Part shown: positions 54,862-63,978 of the stretch, piece after piece
Layout of the letters: each line of letters opens with the position of its first letter
Numbering within the stretch: the first letter of the stretch is position 1
Source of the DNA: Rhodococcus yananensis
Lineage (GTDB): Bacteria; Actinomycetota; Actinomycetes; Mycobacteriales; Mycobacteriaceae
DNA length: 64,000 bases
Assembly: GCF_020515525.1 (NCBI RefSeq)
Contig: NZ_JAIYEP010000006.1
Coordinates: 1 to 64,000, forward strand
Reading direction: 5' to 3'
Made by a program: the position numbers and the translations under genes
The notes under the pieces: generated by a model
Seen by the model: only the letters and a program-made list of their open reading frames with translations
The model's database searches: none
What the model was told of the DNA's origin: nothing

Positions 54862-55595
54862 GTCAGTCCCCGCGGGGTCGCGACCAACTCGACGAGCCGG
54901 CCCGACCAGTCGATGATCAACGCAAGCAGCGCCACGAGAATCGCGCCCGAGATCAGCAGTGCCGGCAGGAACAACGTGACGCCGGTGGTGATCAACGTCC
55001 CCAGGCTCGGCGCACCGATGAACGTGCTCAGCGTCGCCGTCCCGACGAGGATGACCAGTGCGATCCGGACGCCGTTGAGGATGATGGGCACGGCGAGCGG
55101 CAACTCGACACGCAACAGCGTCCGCATGCCCGAGAATCCGATCCCTCGCGCGGCTTCGACGACCCGCCGATCCACCTGACGCAACCCGACGATGGTGTTC
55201 TGCAGGATCGGCAGCATCGCATACACCACGAGCCCCACCACGGCCGTCCGGAACCCGGTGCCGAGCCACATCGTGAACAGCACCAGCAGGCCCACCGCGG
55301 GCGCGGCCTGGCCGACATTCGCGATGTTCACCACGACGGGGTTGAGCCGGCTCAGCGAATCGCGGGTGAGCAGGATTCCGAGCGGCACCGCGATCGCCAC
55401 CACGATCGCGGCCGCGACCACCGTCAACACGATGTGGTCGACGATGGTGGCGCTGAGATTGTCCCAGCCCAACGCCGCCTGCTCGGTCTCGGTGAACGAG
55501 GTCGTCAGATACCAGATCGCATAGCCGACACCGACCACGACGATGATCAGCGGCTCGAACCACACGTCCACGGGAAGTCGTCCTGCGCGCTTCAA
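54858..55595 (-). CDS. Osmoprotectant ABC transporter permease (second)
   Basis: 245 residues, about six membrane helices, with the BPD-transporter loop VDRRVVEAARGIGFSGMRTL (EAA motif) that docks the ATPase. Start TTG 55595 overlaps the ATPase stop. An additional N-terminal helix (EPLIIVVVGVGYAIWYL) distinguishes it from the first permease of this operon. The two permeases form a heterodimeric channel. Confidence 0.9.
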   Translation of the reverse strand: MKRAGRLPVDVWFEPLIIVVVGVGYAIWYLTTSFTETEQAALGWDNLSATIVDHIVLTVVAAAIVVAIAVPLGILLTRDSLSRLNPVVVNIANVGQAAPAVGLLVLFTMWLGTGFRTAVVGLVVYAMLPILQNTIVGLRQVDRRVVEAARGIGFSGMRTLLRVELPLAVPIILNGVRIALVILVGTATLSTFIGAPSLGTLITTGVTLFLPALLISGAILVALLALIIDWSGRLVELVATPRGLT

Positions 55596-56836
55596 CTCGA
55601 CCTCCGACCGTCGTCCGCGGAACCTTCGGTGTGCGAGACGTACGATGGTTCGTCGTCTTCCGCCCGTACCTCCGCCGTGTAGGAGCGGATCACCGCCATG
55701 ACCGTGTCGATCCGCAACGAACCGCGCACACGTCCGCGCCCGTCGGTGACGAGGACACCGCCCTGACTCGCCGCGAGCATCGTGTCGAGCGCATCGTTGA
55801 GCGTGGACGCCTCACCGACCACCGGTAGCCGCCCGTCGATGTAGTCGGAGATCTGCGGTTTCGTCGCCACCTCGGCGAGGGTGGGCCAGGCGCGCGGCCG
55901 GCCGCGCGCGTCGACCGCCACGATCCGGTCGTGACCCCGCGCGCGGGCGCGTTCGAGGACCGCGTGGGCGTCCTCCCCCACCGAGGCCGTGACGACCGGT
56001 TCGTGCTCGACGTCCCGCACCCGCGTCAACGTCAACTGCGCGAGCGTGGCGCCCGAACCGATGAATTCCGCGACGAACGGGCTCGCCGGGTTCGCGAGGA
56101 TCTCCGCGGGCGGTGCGTACTGCTCGATGTGGCCGCCTTCGGACAGGATCAACACCCGGTCGCCGAGTTTCGTCGCCTCCTCGAAGTCGTGGGTGACCAC
56201 GACGATCGTCTTGCCCAGTTCCTGCTGAATACCGAGGAGACTGTCCTGCAGTCGAACCCGGGTGATCGGGTCGACCGCGCCGAACGGTTCGTCCATCAGC
56301 AGCACGGGCGGGTCGGCAGCGAGGGCACGCGCCACACCGACACGTTGCTGCTGCCCGCCGGACATGTCCTTGGGCAACCGATTCGCGTAGGTGTCCGGGT
56401 CGAGGCCCACGAGATCGAGGAGGTGCTCGGTGCGTTCGGTGATCCTCGCTCGGTCCCATCCCAGTACTCGGGGTATCGCCCCGACGTTCTTGGCCACCGT
56501 CCAGTGCGGGAAAAGCCCACCCGACTGGATGACGTATCCGATGGATTGCCTGAGCCTGTCGGGGTTCTCGTCGGTGACATCGCGGTCGCCGATGAGAATT
56601 CGACCTTCGGTGGGCTCGATGAGCCGGTTGATCATCTTCAGGGTCGTGGTCTTCCCGCAGCCGGAGGGTCCCACGAACGCCACGATCTCACCGGCCTCGA
56701 TGTCCAGATCGAGTCGCTCTACGGCCGGTTTCTCCTGTCCACGATAGCGTTTGGCCACGCCGTCGAGCCTGATGGACGCACCGGTGATGCGTCGCTCCGT
56801 CGCGCCGGGCTCGGCGCGGGTGTGATCACGCGTCAT
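55592..56836 (-). CDS. Osmoprotectant ABC transporter ATPase with CBS domains (OpuCA/ProV-like)
   Basis: 414 residues. Walker A GPSGCGKTTTLK, Q-loop YVIQSGGLFPHWTV, signature MSGGQQQRVGVARAL and Walker B LLMDEPFGAVDP, then VTHDFEEA. The C-terminal 110 residues hold a pair of CBS-like domains (HDRIVAVDARGRPRAW; ALDTMLAASQGGVLVTDGRG), which in OpuA-type systems sense ionic strength or c-di-AMP. ATG 56836 overlaps the first permease stop. Energises uptake. Confidence 0.92.
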   Translation of the reverse strand: MTRDHTRAEPGATERRITGASIRLDGVAKRYRGQEKPAVERLDLDIEAGEIVAFVGPSGCGKTTTLKMINRLIEPTEGRILIGDRDVTDENPDRLRQSIGYVIQSGGLFPHWTVAKNVGAIPRVLGWDRARITERTEHLLDLVGLDPDTYANRLPKDMSGGQQQRVGVARALAADPPVLLMDEPFGAVDPITRVRLQDSLLGIQQELGKTIVVVTHDFEEATKLGDRVLILSEGGHIEQYAPPAEILANPASPFVAEFIGSGATLAQLTLTRVRDVEHEPVVTASVGEDAHAVLERARARGHDRIVAVDARGRPRAWPTLAEVATKPQISDYIDGRLPVVGEASTLNDALDTMLAASQGGVLVTDGRGRVRGSLRIDTVMAVIRSYTAEVRAEDDEPSYVSHTEGSADDGRRSS

Positions 56837-57477
56837 CGCAAACCCTTCGAGATCGTCAGGCGCCCCAGCAGAACCAGCAGGGCATCGAACACCAACGCCA
56901 CCGCGACGATGAGAATCGTGCCGGTCAAGGCCATTTCGACAGAATTGGTACCGCCGAGCCGCGACAGACCGTTGAAGATGAGCGAGCCGAGTCCGGGACC
57001 GAGAACGTAGGCGACGATCGCGGCGACACCGACGATCATCTGCGTCGACACACGGATCCCGGACAGGATCACCGGCCACGCGATGGGGAGTTCGACGAAC
57101 GCGAGGATCCGCCATCGCGCGAGTCCGATTCCGCGCGCCGCTTCGACGACCGCGGGCGACACCGACCGCAGGCCGACGACGGCGTTCCCGATCACCGGCA
57201 TCGCCGCGAAGAACGCGAGCATCAGGAACGACGGGGTGACGCCGAGGCCGAACGGCACGATCAGCAGGGCGAGCAGCGCGAGGGACGGGATGGTCAGCGC
57301 GACCCTGCTGCCGGTCAGGGTGAGCGACGACACGACAGGCAGGCGGTAGACGGCCACCGCGACGGCCAGGGCGACGATGCTGCCGACCAGCACGGTTTGG
57401 AACGCGAGCGAGGCGTGCTGGTACGTCAGGAACAGCAGCGTCTCCTCGCGCCCCCGGACGTACTGCCAGAGGTCCAC
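56833..57477 (-). CDS. Osmoprotectant ABC transporter permease (first)
   Basis: 214 residues, about five to six membrane helices (FQTVLVGSIVALAVAVAVY, ALTIPSLALLALLIVPFG, FLMLAFFAAMPVIGNAVVG), and the EAA loop VSPAVVEAARGIGLARWRIL. Start GTG 57477 has GGGAGAGGG upstream. First gene of the operon; overlaps of 4 bp or less through all four genes show tight coupling. Its promoter should be in the 130 bp between 57477 and the tRNA hairpin; no clear boxes were seen. Confidence 0.9.
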   Translation of the reverse strand: MDLWQYVRGREETLLFLTYQHASLAFQTVLVGSIVALAVAVAVYRLPVVSSLTLTGSRVALTIPSLALLALLIVPFGLGVTPSFLMLAFFAAMPVIGNAVVGLRSVSPAVVEAARGIGLARWRILAFVELPIAWPVILSGIRVSTQMIVGVAAIVAYVLGPGLGSLIFNGLSRLGGTNSVEMALTGTILIVAVALVFDALLVLLGRLTISKGLR

Positions 57478-57607
57478 AGCCCTCTCCCGTCCCGTCGACG
57501 CCGGTTCGTGACGGCGCGCGGAGCTCCGACGCGCTGTCCGCCCCAGCTAACCGCACCGACGACGTTCGTGTACCCGATTCCGCCGCGGTTGGTCGTGGAC
57601 GACCCAC

Positions 57608-57685
57608 GCTCCTTCCCGCGGCTCGAACTGCTTCCCGCGGCGGTAATCACACCCGCGGGAAACAGTTGCGGCCGCGGGAAGGAGC
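57608..57685 (-). terminator. Long compound hairpin downstream of tRNA-Leu
   Basis: GCTCCTTCCCGCGGC pairs with 57671-57685 over 15 bp. AACTG/CAGTT and TTCCCGCGG/CCGCGGGAA continue inward, giving a stem-loop of 78 nt. CTTCCCGCGGC occurs twice as a direct repeat on the left arm. It begins 11 bp after the CCA end of the minus-strand tRNA, so it should end the eno-side transcript; it also isolates the osmoprotectant operon. Confidence 0.75.
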
Positions 57686-57695
57686 CCGCCGTCGA

Positions 57696-57772
57696 TGGTG
57701 CCCCCAGTCGGACTCGAACCGACACTGCGCGGATTTTAAGTCCGCTGCCTCTGCCAATTGGGCTATGGGGGC
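57696..57772 (-). tRNA. tRNA-Leu (anticodon UAA), short variable arm
   Basis: The minus strand folds as a complete tRNA: acceptor GCCCCCA/TGGGGGC, a 3-bp D stem GCC/GGC with an 11-nt loop CAATTGGCAGA, anticodon stem GCGGA/TCCGC around CTTAAAA (anticodon TAA, reading UUA), variable region of only 5 nt (GCAGT), T arm GTCGG-TTCGAGT-CCGAC, discriminator A and an encoded CCA. Length is 74 nt plus CCA. The D arm is leucine-like, but the long variable arm usual for tRNA-Leu is absent. It lies just after ppx on the same strand. Confidence 0.93.
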
Positions 57773-57780
57773 CTCCGGAA

Positions 57781-58740
57781 TCACCCCTGTTGCGTGACCG
57801 ACAGGGCGATTCCGTCGAGGATGTCGTGTTCACTCACGACGAGTTCGGTGATGCCCGCGCGTGCGGCGAGTTCGTCGGCCAGGACCGTCGTCACGATCGA
57901 TCCACCACCGATGACGTCGACACGGCCTTCGTGCATCGGCCCGAGCGCGGCGCGTTCGGTGCGGGTCGCGGCGACCAGGCCGTCGCACACCTGCCGCAGC
58001 CGGTCGAGCGGCACCGACGACAGGTGGATCCGCTCCGGGTCGTACACGTCCAGGTCGTGCGCGAGGGCGGCGAGGGTGGTCATGGTGCCCGCGACACCCA
58101 CCCACGTCCTCGCCTGCTCCACCGGCACCTGTGCGAGCGCTTCGGCGACCTTCTCCGACGCGAAAGCTCGTGCCGCAGAGACCTGGTCGGCGGTGGGCGG
58201 ATCGTCGTGCAGGCAACGTTCCGTCAACCGCACGCAACCGATGTCGGTGGAGTACGCGGCGCGCACGTCGTTCGCGTCGCCGAGGACCACCTCCGTGGAT
58301 CCACCGCCGAGATCGACGACGACGAACGGACCCCGGGCGGGGTCGAGTTCGCCGACGGCACCGGTGAACGACAGGCGGGCCTCCTCGTCGCCGGTGATGA
58401 CCTCGGCCTCGGCACCGGGGATCACCGCGCCGAGGACCTCGCGGGTCATCGCGAAGAAGTCCTCGCGATTGCTCGCGTCGCGGGTCGCGGACGTCGCGAC
58501 CATCCGCACGGCGGTCGCACCGGTCTCCCGGATCAGGTCGGCGTAGTCGCTCAACGCCGCCCGGGTACGTTCGATGGCTTCGGGTGCGAGCCGGCCGGTG
58601 GCGTCGACCCCCTGCCCGAGCCGCACCACCCGCATGAGCCGGGTGACGTCGACGAGCGCACCGGACGCGTCGACGTCGGCGATCAGGAGACGGATCGAGT
58701 TGGTGCCGCAGTCGATGCCGGCGACCCGCACCGCGCTCAC
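57781..58740 (-). CDS. ppx: Ppx/GppA exopolyphosphatase
   Basis: 319 residues of the ASKHA fold: VAGIDCGTNSIRLLIADV (phosphate loop 1), TSATRDASNREDFF, VVVDLGGGSTEVVLG (loop 2) and VGVAGTMTTLAALA. This short form lacks the C-terminal HD-like domain of E. coli Ppx, as do the mycobacterial Ppx proteins. It hydrolyses polyphosphate or pppGpp; sequence does not decide which. GTG 58740 overlaps the DUF501 stop (GTGA). Confidence 0.94.
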   Translation of the reverse strand: MSAVRVAGIDCGTNSIRLLIADVDASGALVDVTRLMRVVRLGQGVDATGRLAPEAIERTRAALSDYADLIRETGATAVRMVATSATRDASNREDFFAMTREVLGAVIPGAEAEVITGDEEARLSFTGAVGELDPARGPFVVVDLGGGSTEVVLGDANDVRAAYSTDIGCVRLTERCLHDDPPTADQVSAARAFASEKVAEALAQVPVEQARTWVGVAGTMTTLAALAHDLDVYDPERIHLSSVPLDRLRQVCDGLVAATRTERAALGPMHEGRVDVIGGGSIVTTVLADELAARAGITELVVSEHDILDGIALSVTQQG

Positions 58741-59264
58741 TGCGACTCCCCGCGCAGTTCGGTGTAGGTCGGCCAGTCCGCGGGAATCGCGGTGCCGCGC
58801 AGTCCGGCGTCGGCGGCGAGCGCCACCGATTCGTCGCCGAGCGGGTTCACGCCCGGGCCCTTCGCGAGGGAATGCGCGATGAGCACGTGCAGGCACTTGA
58901 CGCGTTCGGGCATGCCGCCGCCGGTGAAGTCGGTGCCGAGTGATTCGATGGCGTCGCGTTCGGCGAGGTACGACCGGTGTGCGCTCAGGTACCCGGCGGC
59001 CAGTTCGGGGTCGGTGCCGAGCCGCTCGGTCATCTCCCGCATCACCCCGGCGGATTCCTGGCGGCTGGCCTCGGCGGTGAGCCGCGGATCCGTCAGATAG
59101 TAGAGGGTGGGGAACGGGGTGCCGTCGGGGAGCTTCGGCGCGGTCTTGACGACGCCGGGCGCCCCGTCGGGGCAGCGGTAGGCGATGGCGAGCACCCCGC
59201 GCGGCGCGCGCCCGAGTTGGGCGGCGACGGCGTCGAGGTCTTCCTGCGTGACGGGATCGGTCAC
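58737..59264 (-). CDS. DUF501 family protein
   Basis: 175 residues. VTQEDLDAVAAQLGRAPRGVLAIAYRCP, then VVKTAPKLPDGTPFPTLYYLTDPRL and GGGMPERVKCLHVLIAHSLAKGPGVNP are the conserved DUF501 blocks (quoted in pieces). The Cys and His residues of CLHVLIAHSLA could bind metal. The gene is almost always found between ftsB/divIC and ppx in actinobacteria; function unknown. GTG 59264 overlaps the ftsB stop. Confidence 0.9.
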   Translation of the reverse strand: MTDPVTQEDLDAVAAQLGRAPRGVLAIAYRCPDGAPGVVKTAPKLPDGTPFPTLYYLTDPRLTAEASRQESAGVMREMTERLGTDPELAAGYLSAHRSYLAERDAIESLGTDFTGGGMPERVKCLHVLIAHSLAKGPGVNPLGDESVALAADAGLRGTAIPADWPTYTELRGESQ

Positions 59265-59968
59265 CCGGGGATGTCTCCTGCTTCTGGGGGTGCCACAGGC
59301 ATCTGCTGCGGCACCGGGTCGGTCTCGGGTTCCGGCGGCGGCTCGGTCACCGACAACCACAGGTCGCTGTACCACGCACCCGTGGTGCGGCGTTGCGGTT
59401 CCTGCGGATCGTCGACGGGCACGCTGTCGCCGGGGAGCTGAACTCGGTACGCGATGTCGCCGGGCATCACGAACTGCAGGCGGCTGCGCGCCTGCGCCGC
59501 CACCCACGCCGGGTCGTCGATGTGTGCCTTCTGGTCTTCGAGTGCGGCGATCTCGAGTTCGAGTCGTTCGCGTTCCTGCGCGAGTTGTTCGGCTTCGGAC
59601 CGTTGACTCACGTAGGTGCGCAGCGGCATCGCCAGCGTCAGTGCGAGTCCGCACACGACGAGGGCGAGGACCACGGCGCGGCCCGTCGACAGACCGAGGA
59701 TGGTGTGTTCGGACCGGTCGCGCCGGGGCGTGTTCGGCGCGCCCACCCGGGCCGGCCGGGCACGACCGGCGCCGCCGGCACGGCCTCGGGGCGGCGACGA
59801 GTGGACGGGATCGTCGCGGCCGGCGGGCCGGGCACCCGCGTTCTCGCCGGCGGAATCGGCAGGTGCGGCAGATCCCGACGGGCGGGCCCGTCCCGGGCGC
59901 CGCGTCGTCGCCGCACCGTCGGTGCGGTTCCGCCTGGCCCCGGGTCGGGATCTGCCGCGCTGGTTCAT
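59261..59968 (-). CDS. FtsB/DivIC-type septum formation initiator
   Basis: 235 residues. A long, basic, disordered N-terminus (about 90 residues) precedes one membrane helix (GRAVVLALVVCGLALTLAM) and a short coiled coil (SEAEQLAQERERLELEIAAL). The DivIC block AHIDDPAWVAAQARSRLQFVMPGD follows, then a Pro-rich tail. It belongs to the FtsQ-FtsL-FtsB divisome complex. Nine bp behind eno, and overlapping DUF501. Confidence 0.92.
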   Translation of the reverse strand: MNQRGRSRPGARRNRTDGAATTRRPGRARPSGSAAPADSAGENAGARPAGRDDPVHSSPPRGRAGGAGRARPARVGAPNTPRRDRSEHTILGLSTGRAVVLALVVCGLALTLAMPLRTYVSQRSEAEQLAQERERLELEIAALEDQKAHIDDPAWVAAQARSRLQFVMPGDIAYRVQLPGDSVPVDDPQEPQRRTTGAWYSDLWLSVTEPPPEPETDPVPQQMPVAPPEAGDIPG

Positions 59969-59977
59969 CTGCCCGGA

Positions 59978-61321
<1,344 letters not shown>

Positions 61322-61394
61322 CTAACGTCCCGACCAGGCGAGGAGGCACGGGCGCGCCCCACTGTGTCACGGCGCGGACGTCACGGCGCAGGTG

Positions 61395-62171
61395 TCACGG
61401 GCGGACACCCACCCCGTACGCGGCGGCGCGGTCGCGGACCAGCGCGACGTAGTCGTTCGACATGTTGTAGGCGAGGACCGCCCGGGTCCAGCCCTCCGCG
61501 GTCGTCAGGTCGCCACCGCGGTCGCACAGGTAACGTCCCGCGGACAGGGCTGCGTCGTCGATGTTGTCGGGGTCGGCGCGTCCGTCGCCGTTCGCGTCGA
61601 CACCCCAGCGCCGCCACGTCTCGGGGATGAACTGCAGCGGCCCCATCGCGCGGTCCAGGACGGTGTCGCCGTCGAGTTCGCCGCCGTCGGTGTCGCGGAT
61701 CTCCGCGAGGCCGGGTCCGCCGTCGAGGGGCACCCCGCGGATCTCCGGTGTGGCGGTGCCCGCCTCGTCGAGCTCCGCTCCCCCGTGCCTGCCGTGGTTG
61801 CTCTCGACGCTGCCGATACCGGCCAGCGTGGTCCAGGCGAGTCCGCAGTCGGGATCCGATGCGGTCAGGATCGCCGCGGCGTGCCCGTACGCCTCGAGTG
61901 CGATCACCGGGATTCCCAGTGTGTCGGCCTGCGGTCGGGCCCAGTCCCGCAGAAGCACCGCGGTGCGGCCCGGTCCGTCGAAGTCGATCGCCGGGACGGG
62001 TGCGCCCGCGGCCGGTGGTACGCCGTCGGGGATCTCCACGCGGGGTCGCTGCGGCGACTGCAGGTTCGTTCCGATCGCGACGATCACCACCACGACGAAC
62101 GCACTGAAGAGGAGCAGCGGCCAGGTCGAGCGACGGCGTCGTGGAGCGGGGTGCACGTCTCCATCTTCCAC
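61395..62171 (-). CDS. Lytic transglycosylase-like membrane protein (LpqU type)
   Basis: 258 residues. One N-terminal membrane helix (WPLLLFSAFVVVVIVAIG) anchors an SLT-type domain: LAGIGSVESNHGRHGG (catalytic Glu), MGPLQFIPETWRRWGVDANGDGRADP and SAGRYLCDRGGDLTT, with an AVLAYNMSNDYVALV end. It cleaves peptidoglycan glycan strands. M. tuberculosis has LpqU beside eno; here no lipobox is seen, so the anchor is a helix. Confidence 0.9.
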   Translation of the reverse strand: MEDGDVHPAPRRRRSTWPLLLFSAFVVVVIVAIGTNLQSPQRPRVEIPDGVPPAAGAPVPAIDFDGPGRTAVLLRDWARPQADTLGIPVIALEAYGHAAAILTASDPDCGLAWTTLAGIGSVESNHGRHGGAELDEAGTATPEIRGVPLDGGPGLAEIRDTDGGELDGDTVLDRAMGPLQFIPETWRRWGVDANGDGRADPDNIDDAALSAGRYLCDRGGDLTTAEGWTRAVLAYNMSNDYVALVRDRAAAYGVGVRP

Positions 62172-62202
62172 ACGTCCCGGATATCAGCAGGTCGACGCGC
62201 CT

Positions 62203-62231
62203 GTGCGGGCGATCGCGATGATCGCCCGCAC
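62203..62231 (-). terminator. Hairpin downstream of galE
   Basis: GTGCGGGCGAT and ATCGCCCGCAC form a perfect 11-bp stem with a 7-nt loop. It lies 28 bp after the galE stop and just before the transglycosylase gene. Confidence 0.7.
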
Positions 62232-62258
62232 CGGCCGGGAGGGTGGGGGTCCGAGGGG

Positions 62259-63251
62259 TCAGCGGGCCCCCACCGAGAGTTCCGCGCCGGTCCCACCCCT
62301 CGCCGCCGACCACGCCTCCCATGCGCTGCCGACGATGTCGCCGAGGTCGTGGACGGCCGTCCAACCGAGTTCGTCGCGGATCAGGTGGGTGTCGGCGACG
62401 ACCCGGGCCGGATCACCGGGTCGAGGTTCGGCGATCCGCCACTGGAAGGGCACGCCGCTCGCCTCCCGGGCCGCCCTCATCACGTCGAGCACGCTGGCAC
62501 CGCGACCGCAGCCGACGTTGTAGATCGCGGACATCGGCACGGCCGCCACCGCGTCGACGACCGTCGCGTGGGCGGCGGCGAGATCGGACACGTGGATGTA
62601 GTCGCGGATGCACGTGCCGTCGGGCGTGTCGTAGGTGTCACCGAACACGGTCGGTTCCTCGCCGAGATCGATCGCCTGGAACACGCGGGGAACGAGGTTG
62701 TGTACGCCGTGGTCGGCGAGGTCCCGACCGCCGGCACCCGCGACGTTGAAGTAGCGCAGCGCCGACCAGCTGATGCCCTCCACCGCGGCGATGTCGCGGA
62801 GCAACCATTCGCAGATCAGTTTGGTGCGGCCGTACGGGGAGCGAGGTGCGGTCGGCGCGTCCTCGGCGGCGGTGTCGTCGGCGACGGCACCGTACACGGC
62901 GGCGCTGGACGAGAACACGATCCGGCGCACGTCCAGTCGCACCATCGCGGCGAGGACACTCTGCATGCCGAGTACGTTCTGCCGGTAGTAGAAGGAGGGG
63001 CGGGTGATCGACTCGTCGACGGCCTTCCGCCCGGCGAGATGCACGACGCAGTCGACGCGGTACATGTCGAGCACGTCCATCATGAAATCGGTGTCGAGGA
63101 CCGTTCCGACCTCGACGGGTATCCCGTCGGGCAACAGTTCCGGGTGCCCGTCGGACAGGTCGTCGACGACCACGACGTCGTGCCCCGCACCGCCCAGCGC
63201 ACGTACGACGTGCGTGCCGATGTAGCCCGCACCACCGGTGACCAACAGCAT
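62259..63251 (-). CDS. galE: UDP-glucose 4-epimerase GalE
   Basis: 330 residues of the extended SDR family. NAD motif LLVTGGAGYIGTHVVRAL at the start, FSSSAAVYG (Ser), the catalytic SPYGRTKLICEWLL (YxxxK), LRYFNVAGAG and TCIRDYIHVSDLA. It makes UDP-galactose for arabinogalactan. GGAG lies about 8 nt upstream of ATG 63251. Divergent from the truncated junction to its right. Confidence 0.95.
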   Translation of the reverse strand: MLLVTGGAGYIGTHVVRALGGAGHDVVVVDDLSDGHPELLPDGIPVEVGTVLDTDFMMDVLDMYRVDCVVHLAGRKAVDESITRPSFYYRQNVLGMQSVLAAMVRLDVRRIVFSSSAAVYGAVADDTAAEDAPTAPRSPYGRTKLICEWLLRDIAAVEGISWSALRYFNVAGAGGRDLADHGVHNLVPRVFQAIDLGEEPTVFGDTYDTPDGTCIRDYIHVSDLAAAHATVVDAVAAVPMSAIYNVGCGRGASVLDVMRAAREASGVPFQWRIAEPRPGDPARVVADTHLIRDELGWTAVHDLGDIVGSAWEAWSAARGGTGAELSVGAR

Positions 63252-63307
63252 GTTCCCGTCTCCTTCGATCGGGGTGGACGATCGCCTCGGCTCGGCCTGT
63301 TCCGCCG

Positions 63308-63396
63308 TCAGTAGGCGCCGTCGCTGCGCAGCACCGCACCGACGGTCCTGCGCAGGATCGACAGATCCATCGCGAACGACCAGTTCTCGACGTAGG
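63308..63396 (-). pseudogene. C-terminal remnant of a polyprenyl glycosylphosphotransferase
   Basis: The last 28 codons read AYVENWSFAMDLSILRRTVG then AVLRSDGAY and stop at 63308-63310. This is the characteristic C-terminus of WcaJ/CpsE-type undecaprenyl-phosphate sugar phosphotransferases (YVENWS..LDL.IL..T). Upstream of 63396 the sequence no longer resembles the family but is the start of an acetyltransferase read the other way. The gene has lost all its catalytic and membrane parts, apparently by a deletion. Confidence 0.7.
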
Positions 63397-63978
63397 CACG
63401 ACGTACTCCTGCGCTCGCCACAACTCGCCGACGGCCCCGAATGGTCCCGGTTGCGCATCCACGACCGGGAGTTTCTCGAACCGTTCTGGGTGAGCTCGGA
63501 ACTCCCTTGGGAGCAAAGGCATTCCGGTAACGCCTGGATCGACCTCTACCTGCGGATGCGCCGTGAGGAACGCGCCGGCGTCGCCCTGCACCTGGCCATG
63601 TCGATCGACGGGCGATTCGCCGGGCAGGTCGACCTCGAGCGCATCGACCGACACGCACGCACCGCAGACGTCGGATTGTGGATGTCCTCCGAGTACACCC
63701 GGCGGGGAATCGCGGGTGGAATCGGTGATCTGTTCCTCGACTTCGTCTTCGGTGAACTCTGCCTCGAGCGACTCTCCGCCGCGATCTGCATCGACAACGC
63801 GCCTGCCCGACACCTCGCCGAGTACGTCGGATTCGAATACGAGGGGACGATGGCAGACTATCTCGATGTGGGAGGTCGTCGGCGCGACCACGACCTGTGG
63901 GCCGTCACCGCATCGATGTGGCGCGCCGATCGGGCCGCACACACCGACGATCCTCATTCGCGCCGCTTCGCCACCTGA
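63397..63978 (+). CDS. RimJ/RimL-like GNAT acetyltransferase, 5' end probably lost
   Basis: Similarity to RimJ-type N-acetyltransferases starts at HDVLLRSPQLADGPEWSRLR and runs through FWVSSELPWEQRHSG, FAGQVDLERIDR, VGLWMSSEYTRRGIAGG (acetyl-CoA loop) and ENAPARHLAEYVGFEYEG-type sequence (here CIDNAPARHLAEYVGF) to the stop. About 15-25 N-terminal residues expected in the family are missing. No start codon occurs near 63397: the frame opens at GTG 63238 or ATG 63250, inside what used to be the sugar-transferase gene. It may be expressed from such a start or be dead. Core motifs are intact. Confidence 0.75.
   Translation, partial: HDVLLRSPQLADGPEWSRLRIHDREFLEPFWVSSELPWEQRHSGNAWIDLYLRMRREERAGVALHLAMSIDGRFAGQVDLERIDRHARTADVGLWMSSEYTRRGIAGGIGDLFLDFVFGELCLERLSAAICIDNAPARHLAEYVGFEYEGTMADYLDVGGRRRDHDLWAVTASMWRADRAAHTDDPHSRRFAT

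Noticed and set aside
57696-57772. tRNA read as Lys, because of the A-rich anticodon loop
   Set aside because: With the 5-bp stem GCGGA/TCCGC the 7-nt loop is CTTAAAA, so positions 34-36 are TAA. The alternative needs an unpaired stem base.
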